Below, one piece after another: positions 46,264 to 54,279 of a stretch of DNA of 64,000 nt; the first letter of the stretch is position 1; the number at the start of each line of letters is the position of its first letter. The stretch spans positions 3,322,501 through 3,386,500 of the forward strand of contig NZ_NPJZ01000001.1 of the NCBI RefSeq assembly GCF_002245895.1, in the 5' to 3' direction. Source of the stretch: Rhodococcus sp. OK302. Its GTDB lineage: Bacteria > Actinomycetota > Actinomycetes > Mycobacteriales > Mycobacteriaceae. The position numbers and the translations under genes were made by a program. The notes under the pieces were generated by a model. That model had not been told where the DNA came from. It saw nothing but the letters and a program-made list of their open reading frames with translations, and ran no database searches.

Positions 46264-47015
46264 TGACTGCGGTTGAAACTGCGGGGCCGGTCCTGTTCGC
46301 GCGGTACGCGTATCCACCCAACGAGCTGGGGTACTGCGGGCCGGATGATCCATCGGCATTGCTACGTCAGGCCGGTGGAGTTGCGACACATCAGGATCGG
46401 GACCGGGCGCAACAGTTCGACGGCGCCTGGCCATACCTCGAGGCGCTGGCACGGGGTGCCGGTATCGAGGATCCGCTTGATCCGCGGGTGATCGAGGCCT
46501 ATTGGGTTGGTAGCGATCTGCTCGGCTCGGTGGACCCGGGAAAGCTAGTGCAGCACTTACGGAAAGAATTCGGTCTACGCAGCGACGTGGGTCTACTTGC
46601 CGATCTCGGAGGGCAGGACCACGCCCTCGCGCATCACAGTTTTCACGTATTCGTCGTGTATCCGTGGGTGAAGCTACTTCGTAAACACGGTGCGGTGCCC
46701 CTGTCCGTTCTCCAGAGCTGCCGAATCAGGTGGGGTGAAGTGCAAGAAGTCGGTGCGCAACACGCTGTTGTGCGTTCCGTGCCAATCACATTCGACGGTG
46801 AGCGACTGACGCGCGGCGCGCCGATGATCGAACGAGTGCGTTGGAACGTCGACGGAATGTCACTGGCAGCAGCCCCGGTGCACGGTGGTTTGGTGACAAT
46901 GCACTGGGATTGGTTGTGCGACAGCATCACAGCAGCGCAGTCCCGGGCATTGGACGGCGCTGAAGATTCAGCACTCGAGATCGTGAACCTACGGTTGAGC
47001 GAGCGCAGGCTGTAG
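46263..47015 (+). CDS. DUF6390 family hydrogenase-cluster protein
   Basis: 250 residues starting [20 protein letters not shown]; other recognisable parts are YCGPDDPSALL, IEAYWVGSDLL and HHSFHVFVVYPWVKLLR. The family is found beside group 1h hydrogenases and its function is unknown; conserved His and Trp residues could bind a cofactor. The ATG overlaps the hypE stop (TGATG). It is the last plus-strand gene of the cluster and its 3' end overlaps a convergent gene by 27 bp. Confidence 0.78.
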   Translation: MTAVETAGPVLFARYAYPPNELGYCGPDDPSALLRQAGGVATHQDRDRAQQFDGAWPYLEALARGAGIEDPLDPRVIEAYWVGSDLLGSVDPGKLVQHLRKEFGLRSDVGLLADLGGQDHALAHHSFHVFVVYPWVKLLRKHGAVPLSVLQSCRIRWGEVQEVGAQHAVVRSVPITFDGERLTRGAPMIERVRWNVDGMSLAAAPVHGGLVTMHWDWLCDSITAAQSRALDGAEDSALEIVNLRLSERRL

Positions 47016-47432
47016 GACTTGGCTCGGCTGTTGGACTGGGGCCGACTGCAAGACTGGGCCGGACGAAACCACGAAGACGGGCAACTGCCCCGCGCTCCCC
47101 GTCGACGTATATTCGACTCGGACCCGACCGTCGGACGTTGTCGGAACCGTTCCGGTGACCCACGAATACACCCAAGGGCCGTCGTCGAGTTCGACAATCG
47201 CGATCGTGCAGGGTTCGAGCTTGCTGAAGAGATTGTCCACCTCACGCTCGACTACCTTGAACGACACGATGGAACCGACGCCGCACGACTCGACTGGTAC
47301 GAACGTGCTGCCGTGACACCACGAGCACTCGGCCATTGTCGGTGCGAGCAAGGTTGCGCAGTGCGAGCAACGCAGGATCATGAGTTTGCACTGTGAATGC
47401 ACACTCGCTCGGGTCAGGCCGTCGACGGTCAT
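46989..47432 (-). CDS. DUF35/OB-fold zinc-ribbon protein
   Basis: 147 residues. N-terminal zinc ribbon CSHC...CSWC (about residues 22-38), then an OB-fold (GVGSIVSFKVVEREVDNLF, VELDDGPWVYSWVTG, VRVEYTSTG). The family is usually paired with a thiolase or hydratase and binds acyl-CoA; no partner lies here. The C-terminus is rich in Gln/Pro/Ala. It is convergent with and overlaps the DUF6390 gene by 27 bp. A fragment open frame lies upstream to 47557, without a start. Confidence 0.75.
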   Translation of the reverse strand: MTVDGLTRASVHSQCKLMILRCSHCATLLAPTMAECSWCHGSTFVPVESCGVGSIVSFKVVEREVDNLFSKLEPCTIAIVELDDGPWVYSWVTGTVPTTSDGRVRVEYTSTGSAGQLPVFVVSSGPVLQSAPVQQPSQVLQPALAQP

Positions 47433-47658
47433 GCGTGTGGCTCCGTCAAAAGCGTGGTGTCGCCGAGGTCGATTGGCTTGCCGATCATGGGGTTCCGCTT
47501 CTCATTACGCGGACGAGTTCTGGTGAGGGTTGTTCCGGTCCGCTGCGTCTTTTTCTTCTACTGATCTTCTCAATCGAACCCTCCGTGGGTTTGATGATCA
47601 GCGACACATGCTTGACGCTCGGCGACAGGTCTTCTACCGGCCTCCTTCTGGGACGAGG

Positions 47659-48618
47659 TCAGTGACAACGGGCTCGAAACTGCGTGGGGTTGACCCCGTA
47701 CCGCGTTGTGAAGTTCCGACTGAATTGCGCGAGGTCGAAGTATCCGTAGCGGGCAATGATCGTCGAAATGCTCGACTTCGGTTCGACCAACAGTGCATGA
47801 CGGCTCTTCTCCATCCGTCGGCCCCGAATCCAGTTGGCCACGGTTTCTCCTTCGCGGGCAAACAGTCGGTGCAGAGTGCGTGTGGAGATGAAGAAGTGAT
47901 CAGCGACGTGCTGCGGGTCGAGTAGAGGGTCAGCAAGGTTCAGCTCGATGAAGTGGAGTACCTGTTTGGTCAAGCTTTGCGTCGAAGCGGTGATTTCGCG
48001 TTGTTCGAGACCTGCGGTGACGGCCAGAGCAGCGAGTTCATCGGCAAAACGGATTCCGCTGGCAGCGGAGACATCGCTACCCAAGTTCACGACATCGGTG
48101 AGGGCGTGAGCGAGAATCCCGCTGATTCCTGAGTGTCCAGGCAAGCGGAGAGCAGTAATCTGCTCGGATTCGAGTCGGTCGAGGGCTATCGCTTCTCGCT
48201 GCCAGGTAAATACCAACAGCTTCCAATCGCCATCGAGTTGCCAGCGGAATGGACGCGCGGTTTCGTAGACGGCAAAGTCGCCAACTTTCACGTTGCAGGA
48301 TCGACCGTCCTGTATGAGGTGACCAGAGCCTTGGGTGACGAGTCCGATCTGAAAGAGTTCTGCCGGCTCGGCGGCAACGAGCCGTTTCGATCTGGTGAAA
48401 ACTTGCGGCGACGACGAGACCTCGGCGGCGGAAAGGTGTCCCAACTGTCGATTCCAGACAGTGCCGTTGAGTGGTTCCTGTGGGTCTGACGCTGTTTGTG
48501 GGGCAATATCGAGCGCCACGAACTTGGACCGGATCAGATCGGTCCACTCGTCGATACTTCCCGCTGTCACGGGTTGGTTCGGACGTGTGTTCATCGGCGA
48601 TTCTCGAGTGTCTGACAA
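47659..48618 (-). CDS. AraC/XylS family regulator
   Basis: 319 residues. N-terminal cupin-type ligand domain (about 60-180: LFQIGLVTQGSGHLIQDGRS, VYETARPFRWQLDGDW) and C-terminal double HTH (about 220-319: HVADHFFISTRTLHRLFARE and GYFDLAQFSRNFTTRYGVNP). It probably controls a nearby catabolic gene; the adjacent DUF35 gene is a weak candidate. It is divergent from the small membrane-protein gene at 48733. The 226 bp between it and the DUF35 gene show no gene I can support. Confidence 0.9.
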   Translation of the reverse strand: MSDTRESPMNTRPNQPVTAGSIDEWTDLIRSKFVALDIAPQTASDPQEPLNGTVWNRQLGHLSAAEVSSSPQVFTRSKRLVAAEPAELFQIGLVTQGSGHLIQDGRSCNVKVGDFAVYETARPFRWQLDGDWKLLVFTWQREAIALDRLESEQITALRLPGHSGISGILAHALTDVVNLGSDVSAASGIRFADELAALAVTAGLEQREITASTQSLTKQVLHFIELNLADPLLDPQHVADHFFISTRTLHRLFAREGETVANWIRGRRMEKSRHALLVEPKSSISTIIARYGYFDLAQFSRNFTTRYGVNPTQFRARCH

Positions 48619-48732
48619 GTCTGATCATGGCTGGCGATGGAACTGTGAAACTCCCAGGGCTATTGCAGATATTACGCTGATCAGCTGGGTGACAGCGAGT
48701 AATCTGCGCGCACCGGTGGAAGAATTGGAGTC

Positions 48733-48900
48733 ATGTTCCGTGATCGGCCGGCACGTGTCGACGGTGCGCTGGCGGTGTCCGCCGGAACTTTCTCCGGAAT
48801 CGCTGCCGGAGCGACGAGCGGAAGCGTGTGGGAAGGAATTATCACCGGGACAGCGATAGCGGCCGCATTTGTTGTCGCAAGGTTGCTGATCCGCGGCTGA
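48733..48900 (+). CDS. Small 55-residue membrane protein
   Basis: ATG at 48733 after TTGGAG, ending TGA at 48898-48900. The peptide is short, with a Gly/Ala/Ser-rich core (GTFSGIAAGATSGSVWEG) and one hydrophobic helix (AIAAAFVVARLLI) ending in RG. No family is recognised. It lies between the divergent AraC gene and the convergent PPOX gene. Coding is plausible from the ribosome binding site and composition, but not proven. Confidence 0.5.
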   Translation: MFRDRPARVDGALAVSAGTFSGIAAGATSGSVWEGIITGTAIAAAFVVARLLIRG

Positions 48901-48923
48901 AGAGCGGAGTAGGTGAGCGATCG

Positions 48924-49337
48924 TTAGATGTCGCGCGCGTTCGTGACTAGTTTATGGACATCGAGCTCCATGTCGTCGAGGCCGAAGCTGATGATGCGTT
49001 CGGGGTGGATGCGGATAGTCGGACCATCCAGACCACGAGAAGCAGCAGTGGCGGTGTCGATAGCTTCGGCGCGCCCTCGGATTTCGACGCACCGGACTCG
49101 CCAGGGGTCAACCGACGGTACGTCGTCCACGACGAATGCAGCTCGCCCGTTGTCTGCGACGTTGCGGAATTTTCGGCTCGACGCCATGTTGTAGCCCTGG
49201 ATGTCGATAGTGGATGTATCGGGGTTGTAGTGGAAGCCCACGGGACTCACCTGCAGCGTTCCGTTCGGTTGAACGGTCGCCAGTCGTCCGAGGCGTTGTG
49301 ACGCCAGATAGTCGAGTTCCTGCTGGGTGAAGGTCAT
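48924..49337 (-). CDS. PPOX-class F420-dependent oxidoreductase family protein
   Basis: 137 residues of the split-barrel flavin/F420-binding (pyridoxamine oxidase-like) fold: LASQRLGRLATVQPNGTLQV, GYNMASSRKFRNV and RVRCVEIRGRAEAI. The small size and these motifs match the F420H2-binding PPOX subgroup found in actinobacteria. The substrate is unknown. It overlaps no gene and is followed by low-complexity sequence. Confidence 0.85.
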   Translation of the reverse strand: MTFTQQELDYLASQRLGRLATVQPNGTLQVSPVGFHYNPDTSTIDIQGYNMASSRKFRNVADNGRAAFVVDDVPSVDPWRVRCVEIRGRAEAIDTATAASRGLDGPTIRIHPERIISFGLDDMELDVHKLVTNARDI

Positions 49338-49479
49338 GAAGCAACGTTAGAACCTCAAGCGCACTCGAGGTCAAGGTGGCGTTATCGGGTAGGCCGACCA
49401 GCCACGGATGTCAGAAATTTCCTGATTCTCTGGTTGGATCGCGACTTTGTAGAGGGCTGTCGGAGGCTGGGTAGGCGCC

Positions 49480-49526
49480 GCTGTGTGTTTGTGCCTGCTG
49501 TGTGTTTGTGCCTGCTGTGTGTTTGT
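49480..49526 (+). repeat. 17-bp tandem repeat, 2.8 copies
   Basis: GCTGTGTGTTTGTGCCT repeats at 49480, 49497 and (partial) 49514 with no mismatch. It lies in a 285-bp gene-free stretch between PPOX and the HNH gene. GT-rich on the plus strand; it could vary in copy number. Confidence 0.85.
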
Positions 49527-49558
49527 TAGTGCTGTGGGCTTATGGCCCCATGCGTGTG

Positions 49559-49591
49559 GGCTTCGCATCGGCGAGATTCTGATGCGAAGCC
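49559..49591 (-). terminator. Hairpin after HNH gene
   Basis: GGCTTCGCATC (49559-49569) pairs with GATGCGAAGCC (49581-49591) across an 11-nt loop. It lies 32 bp beyond the minus-strand HNH gene stop. Confidence 0.6.
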
Positions 49592-49622
49592 AGACACGTC
49601 TGTAGTTGTGGTGCAACAATTT

Positions 49623-50303
49623 TCACGTGCGCAGCACCGGACCGGGCGGCAGCGTTGATCGCCGCGGCCGCCGCTCCGGATCAATCCCCGCCGGCGGAAC
49701 AAACCACGGTTTACGATCCGATCCCATCTTGATCTCCCACTGCCCCGCGAACCCGACCTTGCGGTGAATCAAAGTGTGATGGGACCGGCACAGCAAAGTC
49801 AGGTTGTCCATCACCGTCGGCCCACCCTGAGACCACGGCCGAATATGGTGCGCATCGCACCATGCCGGCACCGCATCACACGACGGGAACGCACACCCCT
49901 TGTCACGGGCGATCAACGCCGTCCGCTGCGCCGCCGACACCAACCGCTTCAGCGGACTCACATCGAGCGGGGCACCGTTCCCATCCAGCAGCACCGTCGA
50001 GAGCATGCAATCGCACGCCAACATCCGGGTGCGGGTGATACTCAGCGGACCCATCCACGGCATGTGCCCGACATCAAGATCGTCGAAGTCCTCGAGGTCG
50101 TCGAAATCGTCGAAATCGTCGAAGGCCCACACCGGCGCATCCCCGACGTCGCAGTCTTCATCGGAAGTAGCCGCACGGGTAGACGCGCAGTCCCGATGCT
50201 CCGCAAGATCTTTCGCCGTCACCTGCACATTCACATGCGGACGCTGACCACCGTCCACCCCCGTCGCAGCATTGTCGAGATACCGACGAATCAACTCCGT
50301 CAA
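49623..50303 (-). pseudogene. 13E12-repeat type HNH protein, N-terminally truncated
   Basis: 226 residues are coding from a TTG. The C-terminal HNH part is intact: CAFPSCDAVPAWCDAHHIRP, WSQGGPTVMDNLTLLC and HHTLIH. The N-terminal DUF222 part, normally about 200 residues, is missing; the frame stays open about 30 codons upstream without a start and enters the promoter. A run of Asp (DDFDDFDDLEDFDDLD) lies in the linker. Intact relatives are DNA-damage-induced in mycobacteria. The promoter region 50362-50389 drives it. The product may be inactive or a free HNH domain; it looks like an internal deletion product. Confidence 0.7.
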
Positions 50304-50361
50304 CGCATCCGCCGTCCGTTTGGCAGCGGAGCGTGCATCCGGTGTCCCGTCCTTGCCCCCA

Positions 50362-50389
50362 ATTATACTCGAACATCCATTCGAGTCAA
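50362..50389 (-). promoter_or_regulatory. SOS-type promoter: -35, LexA box and -10
   Basis: On the minus strand TTGACT (50389-50384) and TATAAT (50367-50362) are 16 bp apart. Between them is TCGAATGGATGTTCGA (50384-50369), one base from the TCGAAC-N4-GTTCGA mycobacterial-type LexA box. It should be repressed by LexA and open on DNA damage. It faces the HNH gene. Confidence 0.75.
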
Positions 50390-50525
50390 GGGAAAGTTTC
50401 GGTGGAGATTCAGCAGACTTTCTGAAAACCGTTGCAGCAAAGAATCTTCAGGATCGTAACGGCGGGAATTCGGGACTTGCTCAAGCCGTGCAGGCTGTCG
50501 ATCCACGCACCGATAGACTGAACAA

Positions 50526-51575
50526 ATGCGCGGAGAGTACAAGGTCCCAGGTGGCAAGCTGGTAGCGGTCGATGTCGAGATCGAGGACGGACAGCTGTGC
50601 CGAGTCGCAGTGTCCGGCGATTTCTTCCTCGAGCCCGACAGCGCTCTGGACGATATCAACGCGGCGTTGACCGGAATGCCGGCTGATGCCAATGTAGACC
50701 AACTCGCTGACGCCATCACCGCCTCGCTTGATGCCTCCGTTTCAATGATCGGGTTCACTCCGGAATCGGTCGGCATCGCGGTCCGGCGTGCACTCGGCCA
50801 CGCCACGAGTTGGGCGGACCACACGTTCGACGTCATCCCGCCGGTGGTGCTCGATCCTGCGATGCACGTTGCGCTTGACGAGGTCATTGCGCGTGAGGTG
50901 GCGTCCGGCGAGCGGCCGCCCACCTTGCGGTTCTGGGACTGGGACTCGCCGCTGGTAGTCATCGGATCGTTCCAGTCCGTGCGGAACGAGGTCGACGCCG
51001 AAGCTGCTGCGCGGCATGGCATCGGCGTCGTTCGGAGAATTTCCGGTGGTGGCGCCATGTTCATGGAGCCGGGCAACTGCATCACTTATTCGTTGGCGGT
51101 GCCGGCGTCGCTGGTGGAGGGGCTGAGTTTCGAGAGGTCCTACGCGTTCCTTGACCAGTGGGTGATGGGTGCGCTCGCTGACGTCGGGATCAACGCCCGG
51201 TATGTGCCTCTCAACGACATCGCCTCGGACAAGGGCAAGATTGCCGGCGCAGCGCAGAAGCGGTTCGCTTCGGGCACTGTGCTGCATCACGTGACCATGG
51301 CCTATGACATCGACGCGGAGAAGATGACGCAGGTTCTGCGGATCGGCCGGGAGAAGATGTCGGACAAGGGCACCAAGAGTGCCGCGAAAAGGGTTGACCC
51401 ACTCCGCTCGCAGACCGGCATGACCCGTGCCGCGATCCTGACCGCATTCTTGGACCACTTCCGGGCCCAGTACGACACTCACGACAGTGATTACACTGCC
51501 GCCGAATTGGCACAGGCACGTGAGCTGGTGGAGACGAAGTTCAGCACCGAGAAGTGGACGCACCGCGTGCCGTGA
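50526..51575 (+). CDS. lplA: Lipoate-protein ligase A family protein with N-terminal accessory domain
   Basis: 349 residues. The N-terminal 80 residues (MRGEYKVPGGKLVAVDVEIE, FLEPDSALDDINAALTGM) are the lipoate ligase accessory domain, placed before instead of after the catalytic domain. The catalytic part has LRFWDWDSPLVVIGSFQSV, RRISGGGAMFMEPGN (lipoyl-AMP loop) and DKGKIAGAAQKRF. It scavenges lipoate for 2-oxoacid dehydrogenases. ATG start. A hairpin overlaps the stop. Confidence 0.9.
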   Translation: MRGEYKVPGGKLVAVDVEIEDGQLCRVAVSGDFFLEPDSALDDINAALTGMPADANVDQLADAITASLDASVSMIGFTPESVGIAVRRALGHATSWADHTFDVIPPVVLDPAMHVALDEVIAREVASGERPPTLRFWDWDSPLVVIGSFQSVRNEVDAEAAARHGIGVVRRISGGGAMFMEPGNCITYSLAVPASLVEGLSFERSYAFLDQWVMGALADVGINARYVPLNDIASDKGKIAGAAQKRFASGTVLHHVTMAYDIDAEKMTQVLRIGREKMSDKGTKSAAKRVDPLRSQTGMTRAAILTAFLDHFRAQYDTHDSDYTAAELAQARELVETKFSTEKWTHRVP

Positions 51576-51588
51576 GGCGCGTCCACTT
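51552..51588 (+). terminator. Hairpin overlapping the lplA stop
   Basis: AAGTGGACGC (51552-51561) pairs with GCGTCCACTT (51579-51588), arms of 10 bp, enclosing the stop codon. No T run follows. Confidence 0.5.
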
Positions 51589-51709
51589 GCATCGGTTAAC
51601 CCCTGCCGGCCACTGATGATTCCTCGGCGTTTCGACGTCGAATTGCGCGATATCTGCGCCGCTGGATAGGAACCGCGATTATCGCTCAAAAGGGTCCGCC
51701 TGCAGGGCT

Positions 51710-53407
51710 TTAGGCGTGAACCACTTTCGCTGCGGCATCGAGTGCGGCAAGGTAACCGAACACGATTGCGGGTCCGATGGTTGCGCCTGGTCCGGCATAG
51801 GTATGGCCCATCACCGGCGAACTGGTGTTGCCGGCCGCGTAGAGCCCCTCGATGACCGTTCCGTCGTCACGCAAAGCGCGAGCCTGGCTGTCGGTATTGA
51901 TCCCGCCTTTGGTGCCGAGGTCGCCGGGCACCATCTTGGCCGCATAGAACGGTCCTTTGCTCAGTTCGCCGAGGCTGGGGTTGGGTTTGTTGGTGATGTC
52001 TCCGTAGTAGTGGTCGTAGGCGCTTGCGCCACGGCCGAAGTCGGGATCGCTACCACTGCGGGCGTGGCTGTTGAATCGGATAATCGTTTCGGTAAGTGCA
52101 GTCTCGGGCACGCCGATTTCGAGGGCGAGTTCGGAAATCGTTTCAGCGGTAACGATGGCGCCCGATGCCAGCCATGAGCGTGGCATCGGACTGCGCGCGG
52201 GAATTCCCGCAAACAGGTATCTGTCACGGTAGGTCTGGTCGAAGATCAGCCAGGCCGGGATATTCTCGGCCGGTCCGTCGCCACGGCCGAATTTTCCTCC
52301 GAACATCGCGTGAGTGGCTTCGACGTAGGGGAGTGATTCGTTCATGAACCGCTCACCTCTGGCGTTCACCATGATGCTGCGCGGCAGCGAGCGTTCCGCC
52401 AGTGCGAACCACGGTCCCTTCGGGAGAGGTATGGACGGTGCCCACCAGGCGTCGTCCATGTACGAGATCGCGGCACCTCGCTGGACTGCCGCAGTAATGC
52501 CGTCGCCGGTGTTCGTCGGTGCACCAAGGGTCCATTCGGCGCTGCTCGGTTGCCGCTGGTACTTGATTCGCATCTCGTTGTTGTTCTCGAACCCACCGCA
52601 CGCCAGGACGACGCCGTATCGAGCGCGCATGGTTGTCTGAACGCCTCCGCTTTCGAGGTTCACTCCGACCACTCGATCATTGTCGGTGATCAGATCCAGC
52701 ATTGCGGTGTCGAGAAGTACCGGTACACCTGCCGTCCGGACTCCGATCATCAGTTCCGCCATTAACGCGGAGCCCAGTCCGATCAGCTTCTTTCGCCGCA
52801 GCTTTCCGACCGCTGTTCGAGCACCCACCTGGAGCATGCGCGCAGGGCCTCGCCAGTGGCGAAGGCCGGTGCTCAGCCACCGATAATCCGACTGCTTGAC
52901 GACGACGTTGAGTGGGGTTTTCATGTACGACGGATGCAGTGTGGCGAGATCGTCGCCCAGAGCGCGCGCATCGAAAGGTAAAGGCTCGCAGGAGCGTCCG
53001 GAAGCGCGACCCCCGGGAGCTTCGGGAAAGTAATCGGAGTATCCCTCTACCCACTCGAGCTTCAAGGCAGAATTGCGAATGAGAAAGTCGAGTGCTTCGT
53101 GGCCTCGATCGATGTAGGTGTCGATGCGTTCGGGATCAGCGTCGTCGCCGACGATACTGTTGAGATACTCTCGCGCAGAATCGAGTTCATCGATCGGCGC
53201 CTGTTGGCGGAGCACCGAATTTCCCGGGATCCAGACTCCGCCGCCGGACCGCGCGGACGAGCCGCCCCAGTACGGGGACTTCTCCACGATGACTGTCGAG
53301 AGGCCGTTACAGGCAGCGGTGATGGCTGCGGACATGCCGGCCGCGCCGGATCCGACAACGATCAGATCAACTTCGGTGGGGATCGGGCCATGTGGAATTG
53401 AGGTCAT
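51710..53407 (-). CDS. KstD-like FAD dehydrogenase (3-ketosteroid delta-1-dehydrogenase family)
   Basis: 565 residues. N-terminal Rossmann FAD motif VDLIVVGSGAAGMSAAITAA, then SARSGGGVWIPGN; middle substrate domain with GVVLACGGFENN; C-terminal AGNTSSPVMGHTYAGPGATI and GYLAALDAA typical of KstD. It introduces the 1,2 double bond in steroid ring A or acts on a related 3-oxo compound. Start ATG at 53407 overlaps the TetR stop (TGATG), so they are one transcript. Earlier upstream codons are in TetR coding sequence. Which KstD paralogue this is cannot be told. Confidence 0.85.
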   Translation of the reverse strand: MTSIPHGPIPTEVDLIVVGSGAAGMSAAITAACNGLSTVIVEKSPYWGGSSARSGGGVWIPGNSVLRQQAPIDELDSAREYLNSIVGDDADPERIDTYIDRGHEALDFLIRNSALKLEWVEGYSDYFPEAPGGRASGRSCEPLPFDARALGDDLATLHPSYMKTPLNVVVKQSDYRWLSTGLRHWRGPARMLQVGARTAVGKLRRKKLIGLGSALMAELMIGVRTAGVPVLLDTAMLDLITDNDRVVGVNLESGGVQTTMRARYGVVLACGGFENNNEMRIKYQRQPSSAEWTLGAPTNTGDGITAAVQRGAAISYMDDAWWAPSIPLPKGPWFALAERSLPRSIMVNARGERFMNESLPYVEATHAMFGGKFGRGDGPAENIPAWLIFDQTYRDRYLFAGIPARSPMPRSWLASGAIVTAETISELALEIGVPETALTETIIRFNSHARSGSDPDFGRGASAYDHYYGDITNKPNPSLGELSKGPFYAAKMVPGDLGTKGGINTDSQARALRDDGTVIEGLYAAGNTSSPVMGHTYAGPGATIGPAIVFGYLAALDAAAKVVHA

Positions 53408-54027
53408 CAAGCGTCGTGTCCTTCGCGGTCTGGGGCGTTCGGTGTGCGCCAACGGGTGTCGAGAACGGCGTCGAGTGCACCCTCGACGCAGACAGGCAGG
53501 GAAGCTTCTCGTTTCTGTGGACTCCGAATCCACTGGCGATAGCCGAACTCAGCTGCGGCCAACATCAGGTGTACGAGAAGTCCTGGGCGACTGTCAGTTT
53601 CAGGATCGCACTGCATTCGTTGCGCCACGAGCTCGACAAGTCGGTCGCGATGCTCCGGTGCGATCAACGCGACACGATCCATCAGGTGTGGGGCCGTCCG
53701 GAAGGCTGCTCGCCAGTGCTCGACCTCGGCGGAATCGAGAGTGCTGGACCGTTCCAGGATTGCCTTCGACACCGCGAGGTCTGCGGGTTCCGATTCGGGG
53801 CGAGCCTCGAGGAGTGCCACAATTCCCGCGCCGCCGTGTCTCACCGGATCCAGGAGGAGGTCTTCCTTGTTGCGAACGTGCCGGAAGTACGTACTCGCGG
53901 ACACTCCGGCTGCGGATGCAATCTGGTCTGTGGTGACGTTTTCGAATCCGTCTCGGGCGAACAGGGTCAATGCTGCTCGTTGAATCTCAGCTCGTACTTG
54001 CAAGCGTTGCCTTGCGCGCAATGACAT
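53407..54027 (-). CDS. TetR family regulator of the KstD-like gene
   Basis: 206 residues. HTH at about 15-60 (AALTLFARDGFENVTTDQIA, SASTYFRHVRNKEDLL) and a variable ligand domain (ALIAPEHRDRLVELVAQRMQ). It is upstream of and overlapping the dehydrogenase gene. A nested dyad at 54079-54129 lies 52 bp before its start, the usual place for autoregulation, and also faces the NRPS. ATG start. Confidence 0.92.
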   Translation of the reverse strand: MSLRARQRLQVRAEIQRAALTLFARDGFENVTTDQIASAAGVSASTYFRHVRNKEDLLLDPVRHGGAGIVALLEARPESEPADLAVSKAILERSSTLDSAEVEHWRAAFRTAPHLMDRVALIAPEHRDRLVELVAQRMQCDPETDSRPGLLVHLMLAAAEFGYRQWIRSPQKREASLPVCVEGALDAVLDTRWRTPNAPDREGHDA

Positions 54028-54078
54028 CGGGTAGCACCCCTTTGTAGTGGATTGAACCTGTGGAATCCGGCCGACTAA

Positions 54079-54129
54079 TGACAGCTTCGCTTAATATGAC
54101 AGTGACTGTCAAGAGGCAATTAGCTGTCA
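54079..54129. promoter_or_regulatory. Nested double palindrome, likely TetR operators
   Basis: TGACAGCT (54079-54086) and AGCTGTCA (54122-54129) form an outer dyad; TGACAGTGACTGTCA (54097-54111) forms the inner dyad. Both are centred exactly on 54104. The four TGACAG half-sites are in pairs spaced 18 bp. This suits two TetR dimers binding cooperatively. It lies 52 bp from the tetR start and 151 bp from the NRPS start. Confidence 0.75.
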
Positions 54130-54279
54130 CGTTGGTCAGCTTTCGAGTCTTCATATGCGTGTATGTCCTGATTCTGGGTACGCGTTCTATGAGGGGCGGG
54201 TTCCGCCTCTCATCGATGTGAGTACAGATCTGTCAGGCGGCCACGTTTTCCCCGGTCGCGCGACCTACAGGGCGGGACC

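Noticed and set aside
47429..47557. 42-codon open fragment on the minus strand ending in ATGA overlap with the DUF35 start
   Set aside because: It has no start codon except one giving 19 residues, no ribosome binding site and no recognisable family. It may be the remnant of a lost upstream gene, but I cannot support it.
49480..49526. CRISPR-like array
   Set aside because: The 17-bp units are directly adjacent with no spacers, and no cas genes are present.
49371..49619. 82-codon minus-strand frame over the GT tandem repeat
   Set aside because: Produced by the 17-bp repeat (TQQAQTHSRHKHT type peptide); not a gene.
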